A DNA stretch of 46,897 bases from Bacillota bacterium (GTDB taxonomy: Bacteria; Bacillota; Bacilli; Alicyclobacillales; SLC66). The position numbers and the translations under genes were made by a program. Below, piece by piece: positions 8,695 through 16,609 of this stretch. How positions within the stretch are numbered: position 1 is the stretch's first letter; each line of letters opens with the position of its first letter. A model generated the notes under the pieces. The model made no database searches, had not been told where the DNA came from, and was given only the letters and a program-made list of their open reading frames with translations. The stretch covers positions 1,452 through 48,348 of the forward strand of contig JAJZCB010000018.1 of NCBI GenBank assembly GCA_021846285.1. The letters run 5' to 3'.

Positions 8695-9453
8695 GTGGCA
8701 TTGACGTACACGGTCCTTATCGCGCTGTACGGCCTGATCTTCGGTTCCTTTTTCAACGTGGTTGGGTTGCGGGTACCGCAGGGGGAGTCAATCGTGGCTC
8801 CCCCCTCTCATTGTACGGCCTGTCAGCGCCGTCTGCGGTGGTACGAGCTTGTGCCTGTTCTGTCCTGGCTTGTCCTTCGCGGACGATGCCGGACCTGCCA
8901 TGCCCGGGTATCGTTTTTGTACCCGTTGATCGAACTTGGTACGGCGCTTTCCGTTACGGTTTTCTGGACGCGGTTTGGCTGGTCGGCCGAGTTTGTCGTG
9001 GGCGTTCTCGCGATCAGCGTGTTTGCAGTACTCTCAGCCGCAGACTTCGCGTATCATCGGATTCCGGACAAGATCCTGCTTCCCGGCATCGCGCTGCTCT
9101 TCGCAGTTCGCCTGTGGTTTCACCCGCTGGGCGTTTGGTCGTATATCGGCGGGGCGATTTTGGGATATTGTTTACTGTACTTGATTGCTCTGGTGAGCCG
9201 CGGCGGGATGGGTTATGGAGATGTGAAGCTGTTTGTGTTCGTCGGGCTGCTGGTGGGTGTATGGGGAACGCTTCTCACCTTAGTGGCGGCGTCTTTCATC
9301 GGCACCGTGGTGGGCCTGTCCATGCGCGCCGCAGGTCGGTTGGCTCCGAAGCAGCACGTCGCGTTTGGCCCGGCGATCTGCTTGGCGGCACTTGCAGTAT
9401 CGTTGTATGGAGACTACGCTATCCATGCGTACCTCCAACTGTTCCGATTGTGA
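8695..9453 (+). CDS. pilD: Prepilin peptidase / N-methyltransferase
   Basis: Membrane aspartic peptidase that cleaves prepilin leaders and methylates the new N-terminus. It has 252 residues and about seven or eight membrane segments. The N-terminal GSFFNVVGLRVP motif and the zinc-type double CxxC (CTACQ and CRTCH, about residues 41-71) mark the methyltransferase domain. Catalytic aspartates lie in SAADFAYHRIP and in GGMGYGDVK. GTG 8695 lies three bases after the pilA stop without a clear ribosome binding site, so translation is probably coupled. It occupies the locus of B. subtilis comC (folC-comC-spoIIB) and is the only such peptidase in the window, so it probably serves both this pilus and the ComG pilins. 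Confidence 0.94.
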   Translation: MALTYTVLIALYGLIFGSFFNVVGLRVPQGESIVAPPSHCTACQRRLRWYELVPVLSWLVLRGRCRTCHARVSFLYPLIELGTALSVTVFWTRFGWSAEFVVGVLAISVFAVLSAADFAYHRIPDKILLPGIALLFAVRLWFHPLGVWSYIGGAILGYCLLYLIALVSRGGMGYGDVKLFVFVGLLVGVWGTLLTLVAASFIGTVVGLSMRAAGRLAPKQHVAFGPAICLAALAVSLYGDYAIHAYLQLFRL

Positions 9454-9472
9454 TTGCCAAGGAGATAGGTGC

Positions 9473-10525
9473 ATGAGGGCATTTAGCCTGATGAGGGATC
9501 ATCATTCCCTTCCTTTGGGGCTGGCTATCGATGACAAAATGTTCATAGGTGAATTGAAACGGGTTGCCGGCTCTTATGAGTTGATGCAATGTGTCAACTT
9601 GCCATTGCCGTCGCTTGGGGGTGGCGATACATCAGCGCATGACGTTGCCGAGGCATGGTCGCAGCATGTCGAGGATCTGAAACGCGCAGTCAGGAACCAC
9701 GGCTGGAGAGGCCGGCAGGTGGCGCTTTCCCTGCCCGCTGAGCAGGTGATCTTACGCCACCTGTCCATGCCGCCGATGCCAAAAAGTAAGCTGAAGCTCG
9801 CGGTTCGAGCCGAACTGGCCACGAGTGCGCCGCTTCCTTTCGATGATCCCATTTACGATTTTGGCGTTGCCCGGGGCGCATTCGGGATGAAGCAGGAACC
9901 GGGCGGCGATCTGGATATCGTCATCGTGGCAGCTTCCCGGTCTGAGGTGGACTGGCGCGTTGATCTGGCGCGTAGGGGAGGACTGCGTCCGGTTCTGGTG
10001 GAACCGGGTCTTCTGTCCGCGCAACGGGCCGCTCTGTTTGCTCTCGATGTAGCGCAACTGCATGCGTTTGTCGTTTTGCGTGAAAATGGTGTTGAGTTTG
10101 GGGTGTTTGCCGGTCGCGACATCATGTTTATGCGTCACGTGGCGATTCGGCCCGCCGATTATATTGTCTCGCAAATTACAACGGATACGGTTGAGGATGA
10201 ACAGCCTGCTGACGCGTTTGATCATCAGGCGTACGCCGTGGATCTGGGATATGAACTCGACCGTTCGATCAACTTCGTGCAGTACAATCTGCTGCAAGGC
10301 GGACAGTCCATCCCGTTGGTATATGTCGTCTGTGGCTTTCGATTGAATGAGGACGCCATAGCGCATTTGAGCGGACGGTTGGAACAGCAGGTGTTGGTCG
10401 CGGCAGCCGAGTTTGCAGCTGCCATGGAAGCGGATGATGAACTGACAGCAAGCGGGGTAAAACGGCGTAGTATGGATCTGGTGAATATCTCGATGGGATT
10501 ATCTCTGTCGGGGGTGTCGCCGTGA
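9473..10525 (+). CDS. pilM: Type IV pilus assembly protein PilM (actin-like)
   Basis: Cytoplasmic actin-fold protein that binds the N-terminal tail of PilN and links the alignment complex to the motor. It has 350 residues. An early LAIDDKMFIGELK strand corresponds to phosphate loop 1 of the PilM fold. LSLPAEQVILRHLSMPPMPKSKL followed by an ASAPLPF-like stretch is characteristic of PilM. ATG 9473 follows a strong AGGAGATAGG. The frame is open further upstream, but that part overlaps pilD and is probably not translated. The stop overlaps the start of pilN by 4 bases. Confidence 0.85.
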   Translation: MRAFSLMRDHHSLPLGLAIDDKMFIGELKRVAGSYELMQCVNLPLPSLGGGDTSAHDVAEAWSQHVEDLKRAVRNHGWRGRQVALSLPAEQVILRHLSMPPMPKSKLKLAVRAELATSAPLPFDDPIYDFGVARGAFGMKQEPGGDLDIVIVAASRSEVDWRVDLARRGGLRPVLVEPGLLSAQRAALFALDVAQLHAFVVLRENGVEFGVFAGRDIMFMRHVAIRPADYIVSQITTDTVEDEQPADAFDHQAYAVDLGYELDRSINFVQYNLLQGGQSIPLVYVVCGFRLNEDAIAHLSGRLEQQVLVAAAEFAAAMEADDELTASGVKRRSMDLVNISMGLSLSGVSP

Positions 10526-11166
10526 AGATCAATCTCATGCCGCCTGACCCGCCTGTGGTTCGCGTCAGGGTCATCGTGTTCACGGTCATCGTTGGCGTGT
10601 TATCCGCCTGGTGCGTGTATCTCGGAGTCACCTATTATAGCGACATCATATCCCTGAAATCCGTACAAATGGCCCAGTCAGAGGCGCAGTTGACTTTGCA
10701 GAGCCTGCTTGCAAAGTCACAGCAGACGCAACAGACGACGGGGTTGCAACAGTTGCTTCGGGAGGCGCGCGCCATCGCCGCCTCGGCGCCGACGCCCGAG
10801 GAGGACATTGGTTCTCTGTTAGCGACAGTGCCAGTCGGCGGGCAGTTGACCACAGTGTCATTTGCTAATGGGCAAATGACGGGAACTGTTGCCGTGCCCA
10901 ATTACGATGTCGCGGCCCAGTTTGTCAGCAGACTGCAATCCGACAAAACGTTTACAAACGTGGTCGTGTCCTCGGTCACGGAGGGCGGCGGTGGACAGAT
11001 CGCACAGGCGCAGTCGACACAGGCACAAGCACTGGCACAGGCCCAGATACTCGGATTGTTGACGAAAGCGCCACAACTCGCGAGTCAATCTGGAGTTGTG
11101 GTGACATTCACGATGAGTGCTTCGGCTTCAGTGAACGGCACTGCCTCGCAGGGAGGGAATCCTTGA
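10522..11166 (+). CDS. pilN: Type IV pilus assembly protein PilN
   Basis: Bitopic inner-membrane protein of the PilMNO alignment complex. The start KINLMPPDPP is the conserved INLLP-type PilM-binding tail. One membrane segment (about residues 12-35) is followed by an extracytoplasmic coiled coil rich in Gln and a ferredoxin-like domain (PVGGQLTTVSF onward). It has 214 residues, with a Q/A-rich stretch near residue 165 that is probably a flexible insert. GTG 10522 overlaps the pilM stop. The pilO start overlaps its own stop, a tight operon. Confidence 0.85.
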   Translation: MKINLMPPDPPVVRVRVIVFTVIVGVLSAWCVYLGVTYYSDIISLKSVQMAQSEAQLTLQSLLAKSQQTQQTTGLQQLLREARAIAASAPTPEEDIGSLLATVPVGGQLTTVSFANGQMTGTVAVPNYDVAAQFVSRLQSDKTFTNVVVSSVTEGGGGQIAQAQSTQAQALAQAQILGLLTKAPQLASQSGVVVTFTMSASASVNGTASQGGNP

Positions 11167-11687
11167 TGCTGGAGAGATTGCGCTGGTATAAACGCGAAGT
11201 GATCGCAATCGGCTTACTGCTGATCTCGACGGTGGGACTGTACGCGATCAATGTGCCGACGTTGAGTCAGTTGACACACTCGCAGTTGCAGTTGCAGAGC
11301 AATCAGTCGCAGATCGCCTCGTTGCAGATGACACTTCGCCAAAAGCAGGCGTTCGACAAGAAGGAATTGCCGGTGTTGGATCGGGCTGTGCCGAAGAGTC
11401 CGGATATTCCGGCCATTCTCGTCAGGACTTCGGCCCTGGCGCAAGCGACGGGTGTCGCGGTTCAGGCATTTCAATTTGGGGCGACTTCATCCGCTGCCTT
11501 GGGTGCGCTGTCTTCATTTGAGATCACGCTCGACGTTCATGGAACGCGCGCGCATATTATGGACTTCCTCTATAAACTGGAACACGAGACCCGCCTCACG
11601 ACAGTTCAATCCGTCAGTCTATCGGGTTCCGCGAATGCGCAGCTTTCCACATCCATTCTTTATACCGTATATTTCGAACCCAGGTAA
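11166..11687 (+). CDS. pilO: Type IV pilus assembly protein PilO
   Basis: Partner of PilN in the membrane alignment complex. It has 173 residues, with a membrane segment near residues 12-30, a coiled coil (SQLQLQSNQSQIASLQ region) and a C-terminal ferredoxin-like fold. The sequence ITLDVHGTRAHIMDFLYKLE matches the PilO pattern of a strand followed by a helix. ATG 11166 overlaps the pilN stop (TGATG), after GGGAGGGAAT. A TTG three bases earlier is possible. A PilP or secretin gene is not expected in this monoderm organism and none is seen. Confidence 0.82.
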   Translation: MLERLRWYKREVIAIGLLLISTVGLYAINVPTLSQLTHSQLQLQSNQSQIASLQMTLRQKQAFDKKELPVLDRAVPKSPDIPAILVRTSALAQATGVAVQAFQFGATSSAALGALSSFEITLDVHGTRAHIMDFLYKLEHETRLTTVQSVSLSGSANAQLSTSILYTVYFEPR

Positions 11688-12042
11688 CGGTTCATCCGTC
11701 TGACTCGATTATTTCGTAGCGCGCCTCGCAGCCTTTTTACAGGTCCCAAAGCCCATCCCGCAATCTGCGTTTGGTATGGTATGCTGGATTTGTCGGCAGA
11801 GCATGCGTCGGGTCTTTGAGTGCGCCTGAACCCGCCGCAGGGCGCAGAATTCAAAACATTCCGAGCAGGAATGGGGTTCCGAACACTTTGATCGTAAAGC
11901 CGTCAAGAAGCAGTTGTGGGTGTATACACAAAGTGTTGGGTGGGTCATCTTGGGCGAGTAAGAGGTCGCTCTCGCGAAACGCTGACGGAGTGCACTAATC
12001 AGGGAACGCTATGACCAAAAAGGGCGACTGGGCGGTGGTTCA
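11688..12042 (+). other. 355-base gap inside the pilus cluster, with a short coupled leader frame
   Basis: No confident gene is seen between pilO and the Uma2 gene. Near its end, ATG 12011 (after AGGGAAC) opens an 11-codon frame (MTKKGDWAVVQ). Its TGA at 12044-12046 overlaps the GTG start of the Uma2 gene, a typical coupling arrangement. An open frame at 11803-11961 reads through one TGA (11827) but resembles nothing I know. Small hairpins occur, for example ATTCC/GGAAT around 11860-11875, without a U-run. The gap interrupts an otherwise tight operon and suggests that the Uma2 gene was inserted with its own leader. Confidence 0.4.
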
Positions 12043-12612
12043 GTGAGCAAGTCAATGGACGAAAAGCGTTACACCTACGCCGATTATGTAACGTGGACGG
12101 GCGACGAACGGTGGGAGTTGATCGATGGCGCGGCTCACCTGATGTCGCCAGGGCCAAGCATGGACCATCAAAAAATTTTGGTGCAGATCAGCGGACTTCT
12201 TTGGACGGCATTGCGCGGGAAGCCATGCACTCTGTATGTTGCTCCCACGGACGTAACGTTTGAAGATACGGAGGACACGCCGACGGTTGTTCAGCCTGAT
12301 TTGTTTGTCATGTGCGGCGAGTTTCGACACGGAAAACGCGTCATCGACATTCCTGCGCTCATTATTGAAATCCTGTCGCCTTCCACGGCCCGCAGGGACA
12401 GGGTGACGAAACGAGCGTTGTATGAGCGTGTCGGCGTGAAGGAATATTGGATTGTTGACGGAGCGAATGAAACTGTGGATGTATTGCGGTATGATGAAGA
12501 ACAACATTATGATGGGCCGCAAATCTACGGTTTCGGCGACACGATTCAGAGCGCTGCATTGCCCGATGTGAGTGTCGAAGTGGAGTTGATTTTTGGGGAG
12601 AAAATACAATGA
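12043..12612 (+). CDS. Uma2-family (DUF820) putative endonuclease
   Basis: A 189-residue protein of the Uma2 / DUF820 family, which has a PD-(D/E)XK nuclease-like fold and no settled function. Motifs seen are the N-terminal YTYADYVTW..RWELIDGAAHLMSPGPS, the acidic VQPDLFVMC strand, and IEILSPSTARRDR followed by YERVGVKEYWIVD. The D...E-x-L pattern in the middle is the usual putative metal site. GTG 12043 overlaps a short upstream frame; ATG 12055 is an alternative start. It sits between pilO and minor pilin genes, where it has no known job. Uma2 genes are often mobile or multicopy, so recent acquisition is plausible. Confidence 0.82.
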   Translation: MSKSMDEKRYTYADYVTWTGDERWELIDGAAHLMSPGPSMDHQKILVQISGLLWTALRGKPCTLYVAPTDVTFEDTEDTPTVVQPDLFVMCGEFRHGKRVIDIPALIIEILSPSTARRDRVTKRALYERVGVKEYWIVDGANETVDVLRYDEEQHYDGPQIYGFGDTIQSAALPDVSVEVELIFGEKIQ

Positions 12613-12657
12613 AGCCAGTGGGCGCGAAGTATTTAGCGACGGGAGGCTCGCCATGAA

Positions 12658-13137
12658 ATGATGCGCAAAGCCGCTTACCCCGTACGCTGTCGCCACATGC
12701 GCCGCGACCAGCGTGGGGACACGTTGATTGAGGTTCTGGCTGCGATGACGATCCTGGCCATCATCATCATCCCATTCTCTATGCTTGGCGTGAACGTGTT
12801 TCAATGGCTCGCTGCCGATGCTCATCAGGGACAGGCCTTCACATATGCCAGAGCTGGAATTCAGTATGTTCGGCAGTATGAACTGAACGCCTACTCGAAA
12901 AATGCGGCCTCATTTCCTGTGCCGGCGCCGAATCAGTCACTGTCCCCTGTAAGTGGCATTGCTTATACCGAGTCTATCGTTGCCGGCAGCCCAGCCTGGA
13001 TTCCGGCGAAGTCGTCCATATCGTCAAAACTGACGCTCGACTCATGGACGGTAACAGTATCGTGGGTAGAACCAGACACCGGAGTTACGCACTCTGTTTC
13101 CCTACAGACAGTGGTTGATCCGGCAATTTCGGGCTGA
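12658..13137 (+). CDS. Minor pilin-like protein (PilV/PilI type)
   Basis: A 159-residue pseudopilin. A basic leader of about 20 residues ends in Gly, followed by DTLIEVLAAMTILAIIIIPFSML, with Glu at +5 in the prepilin helix, so PilD should process it. The C-terminal domain is small and Ser/Thr rich. It is first of three minor pilin-like genes that end the cluster and probably form a priming or tip complex. Start: the sequence ATGAAATGATG gives a two-codon ATG-AAA-TGA frame at 12653 overlapping ATG 12658. The ribosome binding site GGGAGG (12641-12646) is better spaced for the two-codon frame, so coupling or restart is possible. ATG 12661 is another start option. Confidence 0.8.
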   Translation: MMRKAAYPVRCRHMRRDQRGDTLIEVLAAMTILAIIIIPFSMLGVNVFQWLAADAHQGQAFTYARAGIQYVRQYELNAYSKNAASFPVPAPNQSLSPVSGIAYTESIVAGSPAWIPAKSSISSKLTLDSWTVTVSWVEPDTGVTHSVSLQTVVDPAISG

Positions 13138-13221
13138 GAGCGCATCGTTATCGATGTTGTCATATAGTAGAGTTCGCCAATTGTACGCAGTTCAACGTCT
13201 GAACTACATGGGGGTGCGAAA

Positions 13222-13875
13222 GTGCGCCTTATAACACGTATAAGTGAGATATTTGGCAAACAGCCCTATCCGTTTTCCCGTTCAGACTCTGAGAGCGGTG
13301 TGACATTGGTTGAACTGACGGCGGCCGTACTGATCGGCGGCCTGGTCAGTCTCGCCGTCGTCTACCTTTGGAACTCTGTTGACCAGTTGTACCAGAGTAC
13401 CAGCGTCCACGCCAGCGCCACGACGGACACCTCCTTTGTCTATTGGGAACTGGAAAAACTGGCTCAGAACTCGTTGGCAGTGGGAACGGTCAATTCCGAC
13501 AATCCGTCCACGTTTGTTCCCGGTGCGACGGGGGGAACGGGTTCTGTTCCGGTTCTGGCCCTGCAGGTGTCGAATCTTGCGGGAATCGCGCCTCCGGATT
13601 CTGCCGTATACAAAGCAGCAGCGAATGGCTTCGTCTGCGCGGCCTTCATTCCCAATAACGGTATGACTGTGCTCGCGCTCTACCCACTGGGTGATCCGAA
13701 CGCATTTACTCCGCTCTTTTCAGGAGTGACGAGCTTCGCAGGCAGTACCTTTAAAGTCCTGAGCCCTACGGCTTTCTCTGTCACGTTGCAACCTTCCGTC
13801 CAATCGAGCGCTCGCCCGAACCCACAACTGACCCCCATAACGTACCAGTATGGGATTGGGTTGAGCGGTTATTAG
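13222..13875 (+). CDS. Minor pilin-like protein (PilW/PilJ type)
   Basis: A 217-residue pseudopilin with leader ending SESG, cleavage before VTLVELTAAVLIGGLVSLAVVYLW, and Glu at +5. The remaining 170 residues form a predicted extracellular domain with many short hydrophobic strands. Two cysteines are not obviously paired. GTG 13222 follows TGGGGGTG. Size and position after a PilV-like gene match PilW/PilJ subunits of other systems, but the sequence outside the N-terminus is not recognisable to me. Confidence 0.75.
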   Translation: MRLITRISEIFGKQPYPFSRSDSESGVTLVELTAAVLIGGLVSLAVVYLWNSVDQLYQSTSVHASATTDTSFVYWELEKLAQNSLAVGTVNSDNPSTFVPGATGGTGSVPVLALQVSNLAGIAPPDSAVYKAAANGFVCAAFIPNNGMTVLALYPLGDPNAFTPLFSGVTSFAGSTFKVLSPTAFSVTLQPSVQSSARPNPQLTPITYQYGIGLSGY

Positions 13876-14009
13876 ACACGCGCGGTCTTCGGTTATCAAG
13901 TCGCAGGTGATTATGAGTATCGGGTTCTGTCCAGACGTCGATCGCGCGGCGAGATAGACCAGCCCGGATTTGCACGGTTCACAACCTGGTGTTTGGGGAG
14001 GTTGAGGGG

Positions 14010-15281
14010 ATGGACTGGAGACGTTTCGCGTGTCAGCCGGACCAGCGTGAAACCGGCGCGACTTTGCTTGGCGTGGTTGGGATAGCGCTTGTGCTGTCGC
14101 TCCTGACCGCCAGCATTTTGTCTTTTACATTGCAGTCCGCGCAATCCGTGCTCTTTAACCGTGAACATACACAGGCCTTATACAACGCCCGCATGGGCAT
14201 TGATTCCGCAGTGGAACTTATCGATTATGAATTGTTCACGCCCTCGCCCCCTGCCACTAACCTTCAGATGGTGAACTTGGTCAATGCAGATTTGGGGTCG
14301 TTGTCGTCACCGCCATTTAGCGCCAGTGTATCGGTTGAGTCGACTACCGCGAATACGCTGCGCATCAGTTCGAGCGGCTTCTTCGAAGGTGCGACGGTCA
14401 GTCTGGCACTGGATGCCCAACTGCCTGTCTCCGGTTCGGCGTTTTCCCAAGTCTCCGCAAAAAACGCGAGCGGGTTTGCTGGCGTGTCAATATCAGGAAC
14501 AGGGGGAGCCGCAATATCCATGTCAGGGAACGGTCTGGGTACGGTGTCGGTGAACGGTTCGACGGCTACGGTCAGCGGATTTCCCAATCTGCGAGAGATC
14601 TCTAGCAATGGCAATGTTTTCGTGTCGCCGGGTGACAATGCGAGCACTTGGGTTAAGGGGAGCAACAACGCCGTCGGGTTTTTTAAGGATGCTCCCTCTT
14701 ACCGCAATCTTATCGTTACCGGCAATAACAATTGGACGTTTGGCGACGTTAAGGGAACGGCCATCGTGTCTGGAAACAATGTGATCGTCTTTGGAAACAT
14801 TGGAGGCCCATTAATCGTGGCGGGATCTGGTGCAGTCATTTATGGCAAAACCCACTGTGCGCTCATTACAGGAAATAACGTCACTGTCACAAATAATATA
14901 AAGGGGAACCTTGTCATAACAGGAAATGATGTTAACATCTTCGGAAATGTCGAACCGGGGAAATCGAATCCGGACGTTGTTATCACAGGGAATAATGTGA
15001 CGATCTGGGGTAATGTATTTGGTCACCTTATCGCAACGGGAACCAATGAAGTGGTTTTCGGAAACATTACCAAAGGGCTCACGGCAATCGGGCCAATCGG
15101 GCCAAACTCGCCAGACGGGCAAAACGTGACTGTTTACGGAAGAGTTCACGGAGGGGTGAGCTCGTTTGTACCCGGACCGATTACAATTCCAACCAGCTGT
15201 CTTGGTACAGTGACCCTTCAGTTTGGCGCCGCTGGCGGCGGTGTGACGCTCATCCCTTCCAGTTCCACCGTAAGTGGATAG
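14010..15281 (+). CDS. Large minor pilin-like protein with repetitive beta-solenoid-like C-terminus
   Basis: A 423-residue protein. The N-terminus has ETG followed by ATLLGVVGIALVLSLLTASIL, a prepilin-type segment without the usual Glu at +5, as in PilX/GspK-type subunits that cap a pilus tip. Residues about 60-225 form a Ser/Ala-rich region. From about 235 to 395 there are at least seven imperfect repeats of about 20 residues with the pattern GNNVxVxGNIxGxLxIxG, which resembles bactofilin-like or other beta-helical solenoids. ATG 14010 is preceded by GGGGAGG; GTG 13989 is an alternative. It is the last gene of the pilus cluster. Inference: a tip protein displaying a rigid solenoid, possibly an adhesin. 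No catalytic motif is seen. Confidence 0.7.
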   Translation: MDWRRFACQPDQRETGATLLGVVGIALVLSLLTASILSFTLQSAQSVLFNREHTQALYNARMGIDSAVELIDYELFTPSPPATNLQMVNLVNADLGSLSSPPFSASVSVESTTANTLRISSSGFFEGATVSLALDAQLPVSGSAFSQVSAKNASGFAGVSISGTGGAAISMSGNGLGTVSVNGSTATVSGFPNLREISSNGNVFVSPGDNASTWVKGSNNAVGFFKDAPSYRNLIVTGNNNWTFGDVKGTAIVSGNNVIVFGNIGGPLIVAGSGAVIYGKTHCALITGNNVTVTNNIKGNLVITGNDVNIFGNVEPGKSNPDVVITGNNVTIWGNVFGHLIATGTNEVVFGNITKGLTAIGPIGPNSPDGQNVTVYGRVHGGVSSFVPGPITIPTSCLGTVTLQFGAAGGGVTLIPSSSTVSG

Positions 15282-15334
15282 CATCCCTGCAGCCGCGCGC
15301 AGCACCGCTAACCGCGTGTTGCCATCCGCTGCCA

Positions 15335-15363
15335 TTGCATATCTTGCGTTTGCGGGCTATACT
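15335..15363 (+). promoter_or_regulatory. Sigma-A-type promoter for the G5/3D protein gene
   Basis: TTGCAT at 15335-15340 and TATACT at 15358-15363 are separated by 17 bases. Transcription from about 15370 gives a leader of about 90 bases before GTG 15460. The 178-base gap after the pilus cluster contains no other clear element. Confidence 0.65.
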
Positions 15364-15459
15364 ACTGTCTAGCTTGAAATTAGCTTTAAAGGCAGTTGGC
15401 GCTGTCTGGTGCTTTGCCCCTTTTCCGTAGGTTTTTCATACGTGAAAAGAGGTGGTCAG

Positions 15460-16440
15460 GTGCAGAAGTTCCACCGAACCAAGTATGGACTGATGGTGAC
15501 GTCAGCGGCGCTTGTAGCGCTTGGACTAACGACGGGCATGAGTTCATACAAGTCCGTTGACGTGGTGGTCAATGGTCACGCAAGTCAGGAAGGCACGTTT
15601 GCCGGTGAAACGGTGGCGCAGTTTCTGGCGCAGCAGGGCGTCCACGTGACGGATTACGATTTGGTCGAACCAGCAAGAGCGACACTACTTCAAAACGGAA
15701 TGAAGATCGTCGTAAAGAAGGCAAAGGCAATTACTTTGCGCGACGGAGCGAAAGCTCCGGTCGAGGTGCACACTCTGGCAAACACGGTTGGAGAGCTTCT
15801 GCAATCGTTGCGAATCCGCCTTGCCAAGGGAGATATACTGAATGCGCCGACTAGCGCCCCCATACGGGTCGGCATGCGCGTCACCATTACCCGACGCAAG
15901 ACAGTGGTGGATACGGAGTCGCTGACGCTGCCTTATGCGATCCAGAGACAACCGTCCAGCGCGTATCAGGCGGGTACAGATGTGGTGGCGCGATCAGGTC
16001 AAAATGGCATGGCGCGCATCGTAACGCGCAAGTTTTACGTAAACGGCAAGTTGGTCATGACGCGGAGTCAGAGGCGCGTGATCCAGCAACCGGTGACGGA
16101 ACTCATCGACGTGGGCACCGCGCAGCAACAGGCGCCGGTCACAGCCCGCAGCGACGCGTCACTCGTTGCAAATGAAGTGCTCACTGTCGTGGCTACAGCT
16201 TATTCCAGTCCGGGCGGTTTTACGGCCACGGGGGCTCCGGCGGGGTACGGAGACGTTGCGGTCGATCCCAGCGTGATTCCTTTGGGAACGAAGCTGTACA
16301 TTCCCGGTTATGGATATGGCGTTGCCAATGACACGGGGGGAGCAATTCAGGGGTATCGCATCGATTTGTGTTACAACTCGGTCAGCCAAGCCATCGATTT
16401 TGGACGGCAAGTCGTAAAGGTTTACATATTGGGGCATTAG
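15460..16440 (+). CDS. YabE-like cell wall protein: DUF348, G5 and 3D domains
   Basis: A secreted or membrane-anchored 326-residue protein. A signal or anchor segment (about residues 10-30, LMVTSAALVALGLTTG) is followed by two DUF348 repeats (about 35-150), a G5 domain (about 155-220) and a C-terminal 3D domain (about 245-326). The three aspartates of the 3D domain are visible in VAVDPSVIPLG, VANDTGG and RIDLCYN. 3D domains are related to lytic transglycosylases such as MltA, so peptidoglycan cleavage is likely. GTG 15460 follows AGAGGTGG; two upstream in-frame GTG codons lack a good ribosome binding site. A promoter upstream and a terminator downstream make it a single transcription unit. 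Alternative name: Rpf/Sps-like factor. Confidence 0.88.
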   Translation: MQKFHRTKYGLMVTSAALVALGLTTGMSSYKSVDVVVNGHASQEGTFAGETVAQFLAQQGVHVTDYDLVEPARATLLQNGMKIVVKKAKAITLRDGAKAPVEVHTLANTVGELLQSLRIRLAKGDILNAPTSAPIRVGMRVTITRRKTVVDTESLTLPYAIQRQPSSAYQAGTDVVARSGQNGMARIVTRKFYVNGKLVMTRSQRRVIQQPVTELIDVGTAQQQAPVTARSDASLVANEVLTVVATAYSSPGGFTATGAPAGYGDVAVDPSVIPLGTKLYIPGYGYGVANDTGGAIQGYRIDLCYNSVSQAIDFGRQVVKVYILGH

Positions 16441-16511
16441 TCAGAGATCATATCGTCCAATTGGCTGAACGGGTAAACACAAGGGATGGACAGCGCCGTA
16501 TTAGACATGTT

Positions 16512-16534
16512 GGGAGCCGCGGCTCCCCTTTTTT
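16512..16534 (+). terminator. Rho-independent terminator after the G5/3D gene
   Basis: The perfect palindrome GGGAGCCGCGGCTCCC (16512-16527) is followed by C and six T residues. It lies 71 bases after the stop of the G5/3D gene and 75 bases before the bacilliredoxin start. Confidence 0.88.
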
Positions 16535-16609
16535 GGTATACTGGAGAGTGTGCCCGCAGATGGGCCGCCGTGCGAATCTAACCTGCTATGGCAAAGGATG
16601 TGGCGTGTC

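Noticed and set aside
11803-11961. 53-codon frame with one in-frame TGA (11827) and a CATTCC/GGAATG hairpin after it, a possible second selenoprotein
   Set aside because: The hairpin loop begins with G about 33 bases after the TGA, but the protein resembles no known family and has no clear ribosome binding site, so chance is more likely.
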